NCBI GenBank assembly: GCA_022496805.1
Contig: CM040091.1
Location: forward strand, 19,024,336 to 19,088,335
Origin: Pohlia nutans
Lineage: Eukaryota > Streptophyta > Bryopsida > Bryales > Mniaceae
Length of the DNA stretch: 64,000 nucleotides
Direction: 5' to 3'
The position numbers and the translations under genes were made by a program. A model generated the notes under the pieces. The model saw only the letters and a list, made by a program, of their open reading frames with translations, was not told where the DNA came from and searched no databases. This document shows positions 28,669-40,300 of this stretch, piece by piece (the stretch's first letter is position 1; the number at the start of each line of letters is the position of its first letter).

Positions 28669-28885
28669 TTAAGTTGTGATTCCATAGCAAGCCCATTTGG
28701 CAGAATGAACCCATTGCTTGAAACAATCATCATAAGGAAAATCTTCTACTGTATACACATCTTGCGCACATACCTACAACGAGTGCCAAATGAGAATGAT
28801 TAAGCTTGTTTCTAAGTTTGTCCTTTAAAAAGGACAAAGACGAGAAAGTACGTTCATCCTCTACCGAACCTAATACTTGTACTAT
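28669..28885 (-). pseudogene. hAT transposase C-terminal (dimerisation) domain remnant
   Basis: The minus strand reads LGSVEDERTFSSLSFLKDKL followed by RNKLNHSHLALVVGMCA, the signature of the hAT dimerisation domain (E-R-x-F-S-x-L and K-x-x-x-R-N-x-L). A two-base loss near 28764 shifts the frame, after which the sequence resumes with VYTVEDFPYDDCFKQW and ends at a stop (28669-28671). Farther upstream on the same strand (to about 28990) NFQEYIEL is recognisable in another frame. No catalytic region survives nearby, so this is a fossil. Confidence 0.65.
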
Positions 28886-28989
28886 ATGTAGCAATTTAAG
28901 CCAACTCGATATACTCTTGGAAGTTGTCCGTCAAGGCTGAATTAAAATCCAAGCACCACCACAGCTTTGTAAGGCGGTTCACTAGTTTG

Positions 28990-30480
28990 ACATACGAATC
29001 TATCAGGAAGACATGCATGAGCTGAATTATGCATCATGCTAACCCACGTGCTAACCTGGAAGAGATGTTCTTCGGACTTAAGTTTCCTGGCATTTAAGCC
29101 AAAGTCTAATTCCAATATGAGGTATTGAGGGTAGACATTGCTATCTATACACGTGATACATAGATAGATGAACCACCTTCAATAGACTCTTTATTCACAA
29201 TGGTCTTGGGGTCAGTGTTCACAATTGTTGTATTTTGAATAATTCCTTAACGCTATCTTTACACTTAGGTGGAGAGGTTGCAACAAACCTCCTATCAAAA
29301 CAATGATAAATTAAAATACATGTATAAGCTCTAGGAGCAATACAATAGTTCAACCATCCGACCATAGACGAGAGACTCCAACCAAAGAGAGTCCTCTCAT
29401 CTCCCTCGAGTTTGATCTTATAGCAAAGATGACTATCAAAATAGTCTAATACTTTACTACTACTTTTGGAGTTCTGTTTTTGATTCCATCTAAAGTTCAT
29501 CTCTAAAGTAGTAGTACTAATCAATCTAAGTCTTGGTATTCATTCTTTTGAGATTGCTATCTATCTTTATCTCAAATATAACCCGCTTATAGTTTTTTTA
29601 ATTTCAAGTGCACTCTTCTTGATCTTGGGGTTGTCTCACTCTAGTGTATTTATCATGTAGATGGAGATGTTTAACTCCATTGTACAATTCTTTAACTTAG
29701 AATTATTCAACCCATCCTTTCAATTGAAGCTATCCTACCTCTAAGCAGTGATCCCAAAACCACTTTATGACATTTAGAACATTATGCGACCTCCCACATA
29801 GATGGTATCTACTTTTGCTACCCAATGCATACAATACTCACGATACCTCTGTAATATCCGGCAATAGCCTTGATATAGTAAGGTGATACCATGATGATAT
29901 CCGCGGATATCACCTCATGAAGTTGCTACATATTTATATCATGTTGAGCATTCTCGCTACATTTCATTTTTTTCGTTTTCTTCCTTTGTATGTTTAGCAA
30001 CTCCATTTGTTGGTAGAAATCCAGCTAATTTTAGCCAGTTTTGAGATCATTGCCCCTAAGCATAACTCATTCACTTTGAACTGTCTATCTTGACTTCATC
30101 TTTGCTTACACATTAACCATCCTCCCTTATAGTTAGTGCTTTCATCATTGTAGGATTTTAACTATATTCCTGATGATATCAAGTCTACCCCTTATAAGGT
30201 CGAGGCACCGAAAACCGACCAGGTACCCAAAACCGATCTGGCCTAATTTCTAGATTTTGAAAGGGAAGATGTACCTCATTTGTACATTAGAGCATGTGAT
30301 CGGTTTTGGGTCCTGAAGTACTTTTCACTTTGAAAAATTGTACAAATTTTAATATTGGGAAATAATTCATGGAAAAATTTGCATTCTCCGAGAAAACTAA
30401 CTTCCCACCCGGGAAAAATATCACCCTATTAATGGCTGGTCCAAAAATAGTGTAGATAGCTTAAGTTATCGATTTTAGGT
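28990..30480. other. Intergenic DNA, possibly more hAT debris
   Basis: The 101-codon minus frame at 29219-29524 has no recognisable domain but lies upstream of the hAT remnant on the same strand and might be decayed transposon sequence. Near 29880-29920 lies the near-palindrome GATATCCGCGGATATC. Confidence 0.4.
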
Positions 30481-30488
30481 GCCTCGAC

Positions 30489-30905
30489 CTTAGTATCAAC
30501 TTTATCTCTTAGGATCTCAATTCTACCCTTCAGGGTATCAATTATATCCCTCAACATATCAACTCCACCATATTCCACATGGTATCAACTATAGCCCTCA
30601 CGGTATCAATTACATCTTTCAACATCAAATCTACTATGTCCCACATGGTATCAACTACATCCTTCATGATATCAACTCTACTATACTCCTCAAAGTATCA
30701 ACTATACCCCACAGAGTACAATGAAGATCTATCCTTTAGAATATTGACTTTATCTCTTAGGATACCAATTCTACTATACCCCTTAAAGTATAAACTATAC
30801 CCCACATAGTATCGACTCTACTATTCCTCATGATATCAACTCTACTATACTTCTCAAAGTATCAACTATACCTCATAGAATATCTAATGTACTCCCTCTG
30901 GTACT
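30489..30905. repeat. Degenerate minisatellite built on TATCAACT
   Basis: Variants of GTATCAACTATACCCCACA and ATCAACTCTACTATACTCC alternate about a dozen times with irregular spacing of roughly 25-35 bases. No coding gene. Confidence 0.6.
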
Positions 30906-31026
30906 TGACAGAGGTCATGAAAAAAATATCTTAAAAATAAAACTATGGCTTGTGTTCCAAAGGTTGTTCTTTGGATGTCAAAATTGATGAATGTGAATAG
31001 TGTGAAACGAGAAGGGGCCATAAAAG

Positions 31027-31260
31027 TTGACTACTAACATTTTTGGATATTTTCACAGTAGGGCAATGATTTTGCACAAGAGGCAAATGTACAATATATC
31101 AAGCGTTTGTCATTACAATACTGTATCATTATTTATATCCAATAATTACAAAAAGTGTTTAGTGGATATGGATATGAAATTGAATATGGAATACTTTGAA
31201 TATTTATCATTTTTGGAATCTTTTGGAATATTTCTAAAATCCTCTTTACACATCTAAGGT
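31027..31260. repeat. Repeat related to the interior of the 25629-26546 element
   Basis: AATAATTACAAAAAGTGTTT and GGAATCTTTTGGAATATTTC resemble 25960-26055. No TTAACCCC ends were found around it, so it is an end-less fragment. Confidence 0.45.
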
Positions 31261-31799
31261 GTAACAATGCACCTCTTTTTACACACTTGGATCCGAATGC
31301 TATGAATAATTGTTTTGAAATAATTTCTATCAAAAGTTTCCCAAATTGCTATAATTCAAATTTCAAGAATTATTTTTATATGCATTTTAATGACCACCAG
31401 AATTTACGGAATGAAAAAAATACGACAAATCTAACTTACAACTACATATATTGACCACCGTACTATGAAAACACCCTTTTAAGACATTATTTTTATGTAC
31501 GGCAGCTCATAACTTGGATGTTTTTACACGACCAAAAATTAATTAATTTAAGAAGGACCTTGAAAATTAACGTAAGACCCACCTCTTTTGTTGGCGTGAA
31601 GAGAATTCTAAGGGATTCAAAATTTGTGGCATTTGGATGCCTAGTGTTGAGGGACACGAGTATTTTCCAAATCATTATCTCTTATTACCACCTCTTGAAT
31701 TGAAATGTCAAGTGTAAAGGTGCATCCCATGGTTTTTTCAATTTTGAAACCCTCAATGGATGAAAATTTGCACTCGACAACTTCTTGCCTTTAGTGTAA

Positions 31800-32454
31800 G
31801 AGCATCTCTACCAACAATTATAAATTTCACACTGAAGGTCATCAAAACATTGAGACCTCACTATGTAGTTCGCCACCAACATCACTCAATTAGACTATGT
31901 AAAGGGCAAATAAGTCACTCACAAATCACCACACATGGATTGTGCAATCATGATGTGCAATTAAGAAGAGAAGATACACTAAATTGAGTCGTTTTGAGGG
32001 CCATGAGCTCGGCTTTTGTATTCTTCAATTCACCCCCTGACCATTACAATCACATTCAAAATTTTGTGTCACAAGCTATCGCCTTCACACCCTTGTACCG
32101 CTATATATTCCTCTACATAGTCGGTGAACCAATTGATCACGATCACTATACATGGGTAATCATTATTGTTTATTAATATAGGATACCAAGCCCTTTTTTA
32201 AATTTGCTATAGAGGGACGTATTCAAAGATCACTATATCGTGATCATATTCCATGACTCTTTCATCCGCTTTGAATTTTCAACATTAAATCCAAGCACTT
32301 TTCATCTAGTTTTCATAGAATCTCCTGCTTCAAGTGGTAGGGTGCTGATGCTCTCAGTGTCTCCCTCCAAATAAATTGTTAGTCAACCCATGCACAATTG
32401 CACATTCATTTTTCCAAAGCCAAAGAGTTATCCAGAGTGCTGGTGGAGATGCTC
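31800..32454. mobile_element. Tourist MITE (PIF/Harbinger type), 655 bp
   Basis: It starts GAGCATCTCTACCAACA and ends TGCTGGTGGAGATGCTC, flanked by TAA on both sides (31797-31799 and 32455-32457). These ends and the TWA target are classic for Tourist. It contains no transposase. Its ends differ from those of the Harbinger element at 4766-10434, so that element is probably not its source. Confidence 0.8.
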
Positions 32455-32677
32455 TAAAGTAAAGAGGGCCGCAGTACTGCTATGACAAAAGTTTGACAAA
32501 AACTGAATGCAAAGCGGAGTTGGGGGAACTGCACAATTGTACTGTAGTTATACAGAGAATATTTTAACTCATCCTCATATTATGCATCATGAACTCACAT
32601 GAAGCTGTACTTTACTCCACCAAGAATCCAGGAACTACCATTATTTCTGGATCATGGATGTCAATGTAATGTTTTCT

Positions 32678-33231
32678 TTAACCCCTAAGTGACCAAACGA
32701 CCATAAAATGATTGCTGCCCTTTTAACGAGCTGCCCAAGATGGAAAAATATGTTTTTATAAATAAATACAAAATAAAGTGGTCATATATTATAACACACA
32801 TATATATGATGATAGATGATAGAAACTCCGGTCCCTTCAGGGGCCGGCGTGAATGAAGTGTCCGTTCCTAATGCCAATGATCCAATGCCCACCGGACAAA
32901 GGGAAATTGGGACAATACTACTCTCCCCTTTCGAGGATGGACACTATAGTGACACACTAAGCTACTACCTAGCTAGCCACTAGTGCCTTGAAGATACCGG
33001 ACATGGTATCCCCCCAAAGGGCTTTGAGGTACCCATACAACAAGGTCCAAGGACCCCCCATCATAGTTGGGTGGCTATAGTGGTGAGCACCACGCCATCA
33101 TGGGGAATAGAACACACAACCTCCTCAATGGGGGCCATGAGCCCCAACCACCAAGCCAAGGCCCGTGGTGCCTTTAACACATATATACATATAACATTGT
33201 GTTCAATGCCCCTCTGTTGTTTAGGGATTAA
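32678..33231. mobile_element. TTAA-flanked element carrying a SINE
   Basis: The left end is TTAACCCCTAAGTGACC; the right end TTTAGGGATTAA is a poorer match. Subtracting the SINE at 32807-33176 leaves a small element of about 175 bp. The right border is less certain because of two mismatches. Confidence 0.5.
32807..33176 (-). mobile_element. tRNA-derived SINE, about 370 bp, with 11-bp target duplication
   Basis: Read on the minus strand, the head holds an RNA polymerase III box A (TTGGCTTGGTGGTTGG) and, about 40 bases on, a box B (GTGTGTTCTATTCCCC). The tail is GACCGGAGTTTCTATCATCT followed by TATC-type repeats. ACACATATATA occurs directly on both sides (32796-32806 and 33177-33187). Such elements do not encode protein and rely on LINE machinery. 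Confidence 0.8.
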
Positions 33232-33590
33232 ATCATTGGCCAAATTGTTCTCTGCAATTTATTTTTATTGTTGCCTCTTCCCTCTTCCAAGGTCCTTCAT
33301 GCAAAAGAATTGATGGTAGATACAAAACAAAGTACATAACATTTAGTAGTCTTCGTGTCCACTACCTTTCCTCATGCACTTTGTTCATCACCTTGAGCCT
33401 CTACTTGTCCACTTAGCTATTGATGAAGTACTCTTGGGTGTGAAATATTCCACACCATCTTTAGAGCCAAGGCAAAGACAATGCATGCGACTAAATGTTA
33501 TGTGAAATGGTGGAAATGACAAAAAAATCAATTCAACTGTGAAATTGAAAGATGTAAAATTTATGAGAAATTGAGAATTGTCGAAAATTA

Positions 33591-33660
33591 GGGCCTCTTC
33601 ACACTAGAGGTGAGAAGCCGTGAGGAGAGAAATTTCAGCGAATGGAAGGGTTAGAAACCG
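33591..33660. repeat. Half of the hairpin MITE family seen at 27561
   Basis: CTAGAGGTGAGAAGCCGTGA and the following GGAGAGAAATTTCAG match the left arm of 27561-27700. A right arm was not found, so the copy is truncated or longer than I could trace. Confidence 0.5.
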
Positions 33661-34090
33661 AGAAGACCAAAGAATGTCATTGTACACTGAAATTTTCAGC
33701 CCAAGGGACGGAAGGAGGAGAAAATGACATGGACAACACTTTTGTCCTTCGTGGCAGCAAAACTGCACATTTTTCAAGGCCCCTAGATTTTGCGACAAAC
33801 TCACTTTGAGAGGTGGGCCTAACACAAAATCCGGGAGGTAGTTTGGCCAAAATTTTCTTAAGCAATCATTTTTTATTTTTTAAATATTGAATATTTCAGA
33901 ATGTCCACTTTTACTAACGGCCAAAGTTTTTACTCGTTTTCTACCCAAGAGCTGTTACTATTCATCACCAATTTTCCTCTTTAAAAACAACACATTGATC
34001 ATTCAAAATCATTCTTTTCTTCTTCTTCATGTGTAACTAAGAAGTGGTACAATTTTGCTTGTTTTTTGAGGTTTTTTTCCCAAATATTTT

Positions 34091-34660
34091 TTGCCTTTTT
34101 TTCATTGCAATGGAAGGCTACTCTCAAGACGGGAAGTTCTTTCAATTTCAAGAACAAGGATGGAGTCAAAATTCACCTTAGATGACCTATCTCAACCTCA
34201 ATTTCAACCCATTTCTCTTCAAATGCATGTTTCGAATTTTGAACGTTTTGGTGTTGTTAGTGCTAGATTTTTTTTGCCTCTTGGAATGCCTCGTTGTAGT
34301 GGTTCAGATTTGCAACCATCAAGTGAGGATATGAAACCGAGTGAAAATATGAAGAACGCTTTAGTGGATGTGAAGAAGGAGGAAGTAGATCTTGCTGCAA
34401 CAAAGGCGCTAAATGGTGAAAATGTACTTACAACAAAGAAGAGAGGACAACCATGAAAAGGAAGAAAAAAAGGTGCTTCAACAAATTAGAAGAAATCATA
34501 AAAGACAACAAAGAAGGCAACAAAGGAAGTGGTGGATTTGACTGGTTCAAGCTCGGAAGAAAAAGGATTCACCTGGAAGTGGCGAGATTAATTACAAGGT
34601 TGAAATGTTGATAGCGGTTTCCGGAGAGATGAAAGAAGAATTTTCAAGATGTATCACAAA
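34091..34660 (+). pseudogene. Decayed ORF, probably from a transposon-encoded SANT-type protein
   Basis: The first 121 codons (34091-34456) end TTKKRGQP; the same frame or its neighbours go on with KGRKKG, VVDLTGSSSEEKGFTWKW and RRDERRIFKMYHK, interrupted by several stops. The AT-hook-like KKRG.P.KGRKK and the linker VDLTGSSSEE remind me of DNA-binding accessory proteins of plant transposons, but I cannot name the family. It ends in a poly(T) tract. Treat as debris. Confidence 0.35.
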
Positions 34661-34673
34661 ACAAGGTTTGCGT

Positions 34674-34674
<1 letters not shown>

Positions 34675-34708
<34 letters not shown>
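34675..34708. repeat. Poly(T) tract, 34 bases
   Basis: Uninterrupted T run on the + strand after the decayed ORF. Confidence 0.95.
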
Positions 34709-34820
34709 CTATAATTTCACATTTGACCTTTTAAAGGCCTTGGCCTTAGCCATTGCCAGTTGCCCCCCAATGAGCACATAGTTGGGTCCTGCATAATAGA
34801 CACTATAGTAGTGAGTGTGT

Positions 34821-34822
<2 letters not shown>

Positions 34823-34884
<62 letters not shown>
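34823..34884. repeat. (AT)n microsatellite, about 31 units
   Basis: A perfect AT dinucleotide run preceded by a short (GT)n. The reading frame through it (Ile-Tyr repeats) is not a gene. Confidence 0.95.
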
Positions 34885-34889
<5 letters not shown>

Positions 34890-36344
34890 TAAATAAGAGA
34901 TTCTACGTAAAGTACATATATTGTATCCTAGAAGTAGTGACGCCCTTCTGCCAAATAATTTATTTACTTTTCAACAAATTTCAGCAAAACATATATTTCG
35001 GCAAAACAAATTTCCTTATAAATTATTTTTGAAAAATATCTCTGTGATTTAGTATCTATTTTAAGGTTTTGTTGTTATTTAACTTGCCTCAAGAATATGG
35101 TAGTGCATATAGTAATTGTGAAATTGCACCTGAATAACTTGGATCCCATGACTTTATACTTGGGAACGCAAATGTTAATCTGCTTGCGAGGCCTATGTAT
35201 TCTTGTGAATTGAGTCAATTCTTTGTTGGATCCAAAGTGTAAAGTTGACATTACTTTTATGATGATGCAATGTTTCTACTACTTCAATAGAGATTTTTCA
35301 AAATCAAAGCATTAGAGATCGTTGAATGTGTTATAAAAAATGTTTGACTATTTGAATTATGAAAATCTGTTGTTTTTAGAGCTATTTTTTGTTTTTATCA
35401 TAATTAGCATAGCTTTTTGATAGTTAACTTACACTCAATTTAGTAATAATTCATTTCTTATCATTATTAATTTGTTTTTCTTATAGCTAACACACTTTTC
35501 ATGTAGTTAATGCACTTTTATTATATATAACTTTTTAACTTTTTAGTTGACTGACTTTTTAATAGTTTTATTTTAAATAAAAGACTAAACCTAAATATAG
35601 ATTCTATGTGGAACTATTACTATAATATATACATCACTATTAAAAAACATTATATTTACAAAAGAGATTTTTTAATATATCAAAGTGAAAGACTAAAAAT
35701 AAATATGAATTTTACATGGAATCGTCTTGATGATTACACTGATACATACATACGTCAATAAAAAAATGTATAAGTATATTTTTAAAAAGGTAATAAAAAT
35801 ATCCCTCCTATTCCGTTTTAGTCACTCATATAAAGAGACTACTCTTTCTACTACTTTTGGATCCATGATTGGCACGAGTAAAATTAATCTATACTATACC
35901 ACAACTTGATGTCTTCTTTAAGTATATTCCATTTCAAATATTTTTAAAGTGCTAAAAAAGGTAATCAATTTTTTTAATCATTTTTAATTGTGGGTAATAA
36001 TCTTGTGCAACTAAATTTAATTTACACATCACATAACTATGCACCAATATTCACTTCCAAAGTATTAGACTTCCATAATGATAACTTTAGAGCCAATGAA
36101 CTCAACTCACAGCTCATGCCTATTCGCATTACACAATAGTTATGGACTACATAACTGAACAAGCGGGACGATAGTGCCAAGCCGGTTATGGAACATAACT
36201 TTTGACATAGAACTAACACTTTGGAATCAAAAAACTAAGAAGTTGTATGATGCAACACTTACATGGGGAGAAAGTGGGAGTCAAAAAAGAAATCAAGAAG
36301 TTGTTAAAGAGTTTGAGGCCACTGATCTAGTGACACATGTATTG
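34885..36344. other. AT-rich intergenic DNA, nothing recognised
   Basis: No domain-bearing ORF, RNA gene or terminal repeats seen. Confidence 0.55.
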
Positions 36345-36355
36345 TGCATTTCTTG

Positions 36356-36444
36356 GTGGGCACGGGGTCATTGACATTACGAATGGACACTTTATTCACG
36401 CCGGCCCCTTGCTAAAAAGGGACCGGAGTTTCTATCTATCTATC
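36356..36444 (+). mobile_element. 5'-truncated SINE copy with target duplication
   Basis: The 89-bp segment matches the 3' end of the SINE at 32807-33176 (minus): TTCACGCCGGCCCC and GGGACCGGAGTTTCTATC, with a tail of TATC repeats. TGCATTTCTTG is duplicated directly at 36345-36355 and 36445-36455, proving an independent insertion. Confidence 0.85.
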
Positions 36445-36455
36445 TGCATTTCTTG

Positions 36456-37370
36456 AGTATGTTATGATATTTAAGTTAGTGTAGATTTATTTCCTAAATT
36501 ATTCTACTTTAAATTTGAATTGGTTGACTGCCCTCGCTGCCCTCAGCTTCAGTTTTACTGCGGTGGTAATTTCGCGATGGTATTGGCTGCGGTGAATTTC
36601 CCCGGGATCTCGTGAACTTGGCGACTGAAGTCAGTAATGAAAAAGTAACTTTTTCCGGACGAAAAGTCGACAAAAAGTTACGGCGCGCGAAAAGTTACTT
36701 TACGAGGGCGTCACTTTAGGACGGGCATCAGAAACGCCCGTCTTCTTCGCCGCTGCCCTTGGTCACACAAAGCTCTCACCTCTGCTTCTTCTCTCGTTGC
36801 AAAGCAAAGCTCTCCGTCGCAAGCGCGGGGGAGGGGCCCTCTGTCCCGGCACGAAGAAGAAGACGAAGAAGATGAAGAAGGTGATGATGCCTGTCGTCGA
36901 TACTGATTTCATTGAACTAAGCTCTCCCTCTTGCTGACAACAAATCCACTTTTGTGCGCATATTTTTGTGCACAGCTTCATTGCCGAGGTGCGGTGCCGC
37001 TCGCTCGTTGTGGTGTTGATTGCGCGAGAGAGACGCGGGTGAGATCCTTGGAGGATGAGGAGGGGCAGAGAGGGAGGCGCATTGTGTGCAGAATGACCGG
37101 AAGTAGATCGAGGTGGATTTTTGGATCGGGCGTGGATCCGGAGGCGGCTGAGATCATGGATCTTGATGTTGTGATGTTTTTGAGGCCATGATTGATGTCG
37201 TGGTGATTAGCGCAGGCAGGTCTGGAATAATGCGCGTGTGCCGGATCCTGGCATTGGTTTGTAGAGGTTTGTTTAGGGCAGCGGTGGAGTAGGAAGATTC
37301 AGAATTTGTTATATGACGTTGGCTTTTAGGAAGGAGAATAGGAATTAGGGTGGTCGTGGCGGAGGATACA
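36456..37370 (+). promoter_or_regulatory. Promoter and 5' leader region of the KCBP gene
   Basis: Base composition rises sharply in GC from about 36560. At 36685-36692 GCGCGAAA matches an E2F site (TTTSSCGC on the other strand), which would suit a cell-division motor. Three copies of an AAAGTTAC-like word surround it (36645-36700), and GACGGGC (36720s) pairs with GCCCGTC (about 36736). The transcription start and any leader intron cannot be fixed from the sequence. Confidence 0.4.
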
Positions 37371-40300
37371 ATGGCCTCGGACTCGAACGATGTGAGAGTG
37401 GAGTATATAAGGAGCAGGCGGCCTCCCAGCTCTCTCAACGGGACTCCTATTAGGGCGCCACCGAATGCCGATGACATTGACTTGGACAGCGACAATGGCT
37501 CGTACGTATCTATTTTTAAATTTTTTTTCCTTTAGTTTTTTGAACAGTGCATCTAATCTGCAACGAATTCACGTCTTGGAATTGCGCTGAGGACAATCTT
37601 GTTTCGGTGGCAGTACCAATTATAGAAGCACTTCCTCAAACCCCCTCACTGGAGATGTTACTCAGCAACAGGTTCAAGCCAATGGAGGGTAACTTAGTTC
37701 TCTTGCACAATCTTCCAGCACTCCCTTGATTAATGCCGCTCCCTGAGTCCCTTGTGTACAAAGCGTAGGTAACTTAAAATGCTGTTTTGTAGCTCACTCT
37801 GTAGTTTTTGAATGAGAATACCTCGTATGAGTGTTTCCCTCTCTAAATGCTGCTGTCACAATATGGCGTAATTGCATGGAAACGCGGCGTATATTTTTTG
37901 AACCTACGCTTCTGTAATTCTGTTTGCAATTTTTGCGACAATGTGGCTTAAAATCGTTGTGCGGCAGGGGAGCTTCACTTGCAAGGTGGAGTCGAAGATT
38001 TGATGTCGTTGGGTCGGCATTGCTCGATTTGATTAGGGTTTATTATGTGGCATTATTTGATATCGACCTGGAACATTTGAATTGGCGGATTTTTGGCGTT
38101 TTATCTCTCTCCCTTCAGTGAACCGGGAGGCGCATTAGGATTAACCGTTTTACGCTTGCGGTGTTTAGATCGGTTTAGCGGTTAATTTTTTTGGCTTGCA
38201 TCATGCCTGAAATATTGCATTATTTGTCATTGACGACATTCGTTTCATTTGATTAACTATTCTTTGAATTGGATTCGGCGTCAATTTTTGTGGTTGTTCG
38301 GCTTTGTCTCACGAGATGGTTTGACGTGTGATCAGGCCTGGTGCCTTGTCAACATCATTGGTTCCGGAGTTGGCAGGCGCTTCGCAGATTCTAGAAAAGT
38401 ACCAGGTATTAGATTGCCTTTCTTGCCTTTCTTTGTTTGCTGTTTTGTATAATGCAGGTCCATTGTGCTAATCAAGTTGCAATAATGTTGTGAGTCACCT
38501 TGCAAATTTGCACTTTTATACAGTAATGTAAGGTTTCAGTGCCACACTTTCGGAAGTTGATAATTTTTGACTTCGTGCAGGTGGAACCTTTCCTTAAAGC
38601 AATGCACAGGCAGTTGCAAAACGGAGGGAAGAGGTCATTCTTTGGAAAGAGGGCTGTTACTCCTCAAGGGCGTGACAAGTACACAGTTGAAGACATGTTA
38701 TGTTTCCAGCGGGTACATTATCTGTTCACTATGCACATCAGTACTTGCTGTTAGTTTCGCCATCTCCTACATGACGTACTAACGAAAAGATGGTGGTTTC
38801 AGGAACCGATTCCCACATCTCTCTTGCGCATAAATGCAGACCTAATGAGTCGTGCCATGAAGCTTTTTCAGGTAATTTTTCCTAGACTACAAATTCTGCC
38901 TTCTAATTCGGATGCACTACCGGACGACATTCATTTTTCACTCATCTTCTCTAGAGCTGCAGCTCTCGTGTTGACTTTGTTTCATGCTTCGCAGGTGGTT
39001 CTCAAATACACTGGTATAGCCGATGTAGGACCTTCAAATCCACCTACCGGACAAGAGCAGATCGACCTCCTTCGGAAGCTATACAAGCACACGTTGAAAA
39101 GAACGGAGCTTCGTGATGAACTATTTGCACAGTTGGCGAAACAGACACGGAACAATTCAGACAGGTGGGGTGTGATTAATGATCGAGAGGGTTTTGGGTA
39201 CGATAGAAGTTCCTATTCAATCCGTAAAGGATTAGGTCGTATCTTTTTGAATGGAAATTTCCATGAGTGTAGGTCTTTGTGTGACCTGGATGTCATCACA
39301 ATTCATGTGTATGTGGATATCCTGTTGATGAAGACCTTTTACATTGTGATAGGACAAGCCTGTTGAAGACATGGGAACTTTTGTACATGTGCTCTTCAGC
39401 AATGCCTCCCGGTAAAGAATTTGGCACATATTTGTCAGAATATGTGCATGAGGTGGCCAACTCACCTTCGGTTGATGCTTCTTTGCAAATGCTTGCTCTG
39501 AACACATGGAATGCATTAAAGCGGTCTGTCAAAGGAGGGCCTCGGCGGGTGGATCCAGCTCAGGAAGAGATAGAAGCATTATTAGAAGGACGAAAACTTA
39601 CCACCATAGCCTTCTTCTTGGATGAGACATTCGAAGACATTACGTATGACATGACAACAACTGTTTCAGATGCTGTTGAGGTAGCCTTACTCATTTAAAA
39701 ATGTTTGTCCCCCTTCTTACGGATCCATTTATCTGTGGTTTCTCAAAGCGTAGTCCTTTGATTCATATCATGTAGCTATTCGTACATACGAAAGTCGTGG
39801 TTTACTAATGAAAAGTTCTTGGGTGTCCACCGACAACAGCATTTGAAACTCGTTTCTCTTTTTCTATGTATCATAGTCATAATCGTAGATAGGGTATGGC
39901 TGCGGCTCTCGATTTTCATATATGCTTGACTTTGAGTGGAATATTCTTTTCACAGGAATTGGCGAGCATCATCAAGTTATCCTCTTTCAATACTTTCAGT
40001 CTTTTTGAGTGCCGGAAAAATTTGAATGGGTCGAGATCTCTCGATGCTACGATTGGTATGTATCTGTAATCTCCTGTTAGTGGTCAGTACCGGTAGATGT
40101 TTTGTGTGATTTTGACTCCAGTCTGTCAACATTCTAGATGAGTCTGAACTGTAGGCATCCTTAAGGAGTTCTTGCTGGAGTTAACATGGATTTCTGTTTT
40201 ATACCAGTATGAAAGATGCAAAGCAGTTGTGCCATGGACTACTTCTAACTTGATTTTTATCTGGTCAATTACTTTCAGAGGAACATGTAGGGTTGGATGA

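Noticed and set aside
29219..29524. 101-codon minus-strand frame
   Set aside because: No recognisable domain; probably decayed hAT-associated sequence, not supportable as a gene.
34760..35032. 90-codon frame rich in Ile-Tyr
   Set aside because: It is the (AT)n microsatellite read as protein.
36931..37191. 86-codon frame upstream of KCBP as a separate gene
   Set aside because: It lies in the probable leader region, is Arg-rich without a domain, and is best seen as untranslated sequence or at most an upstream ORF.
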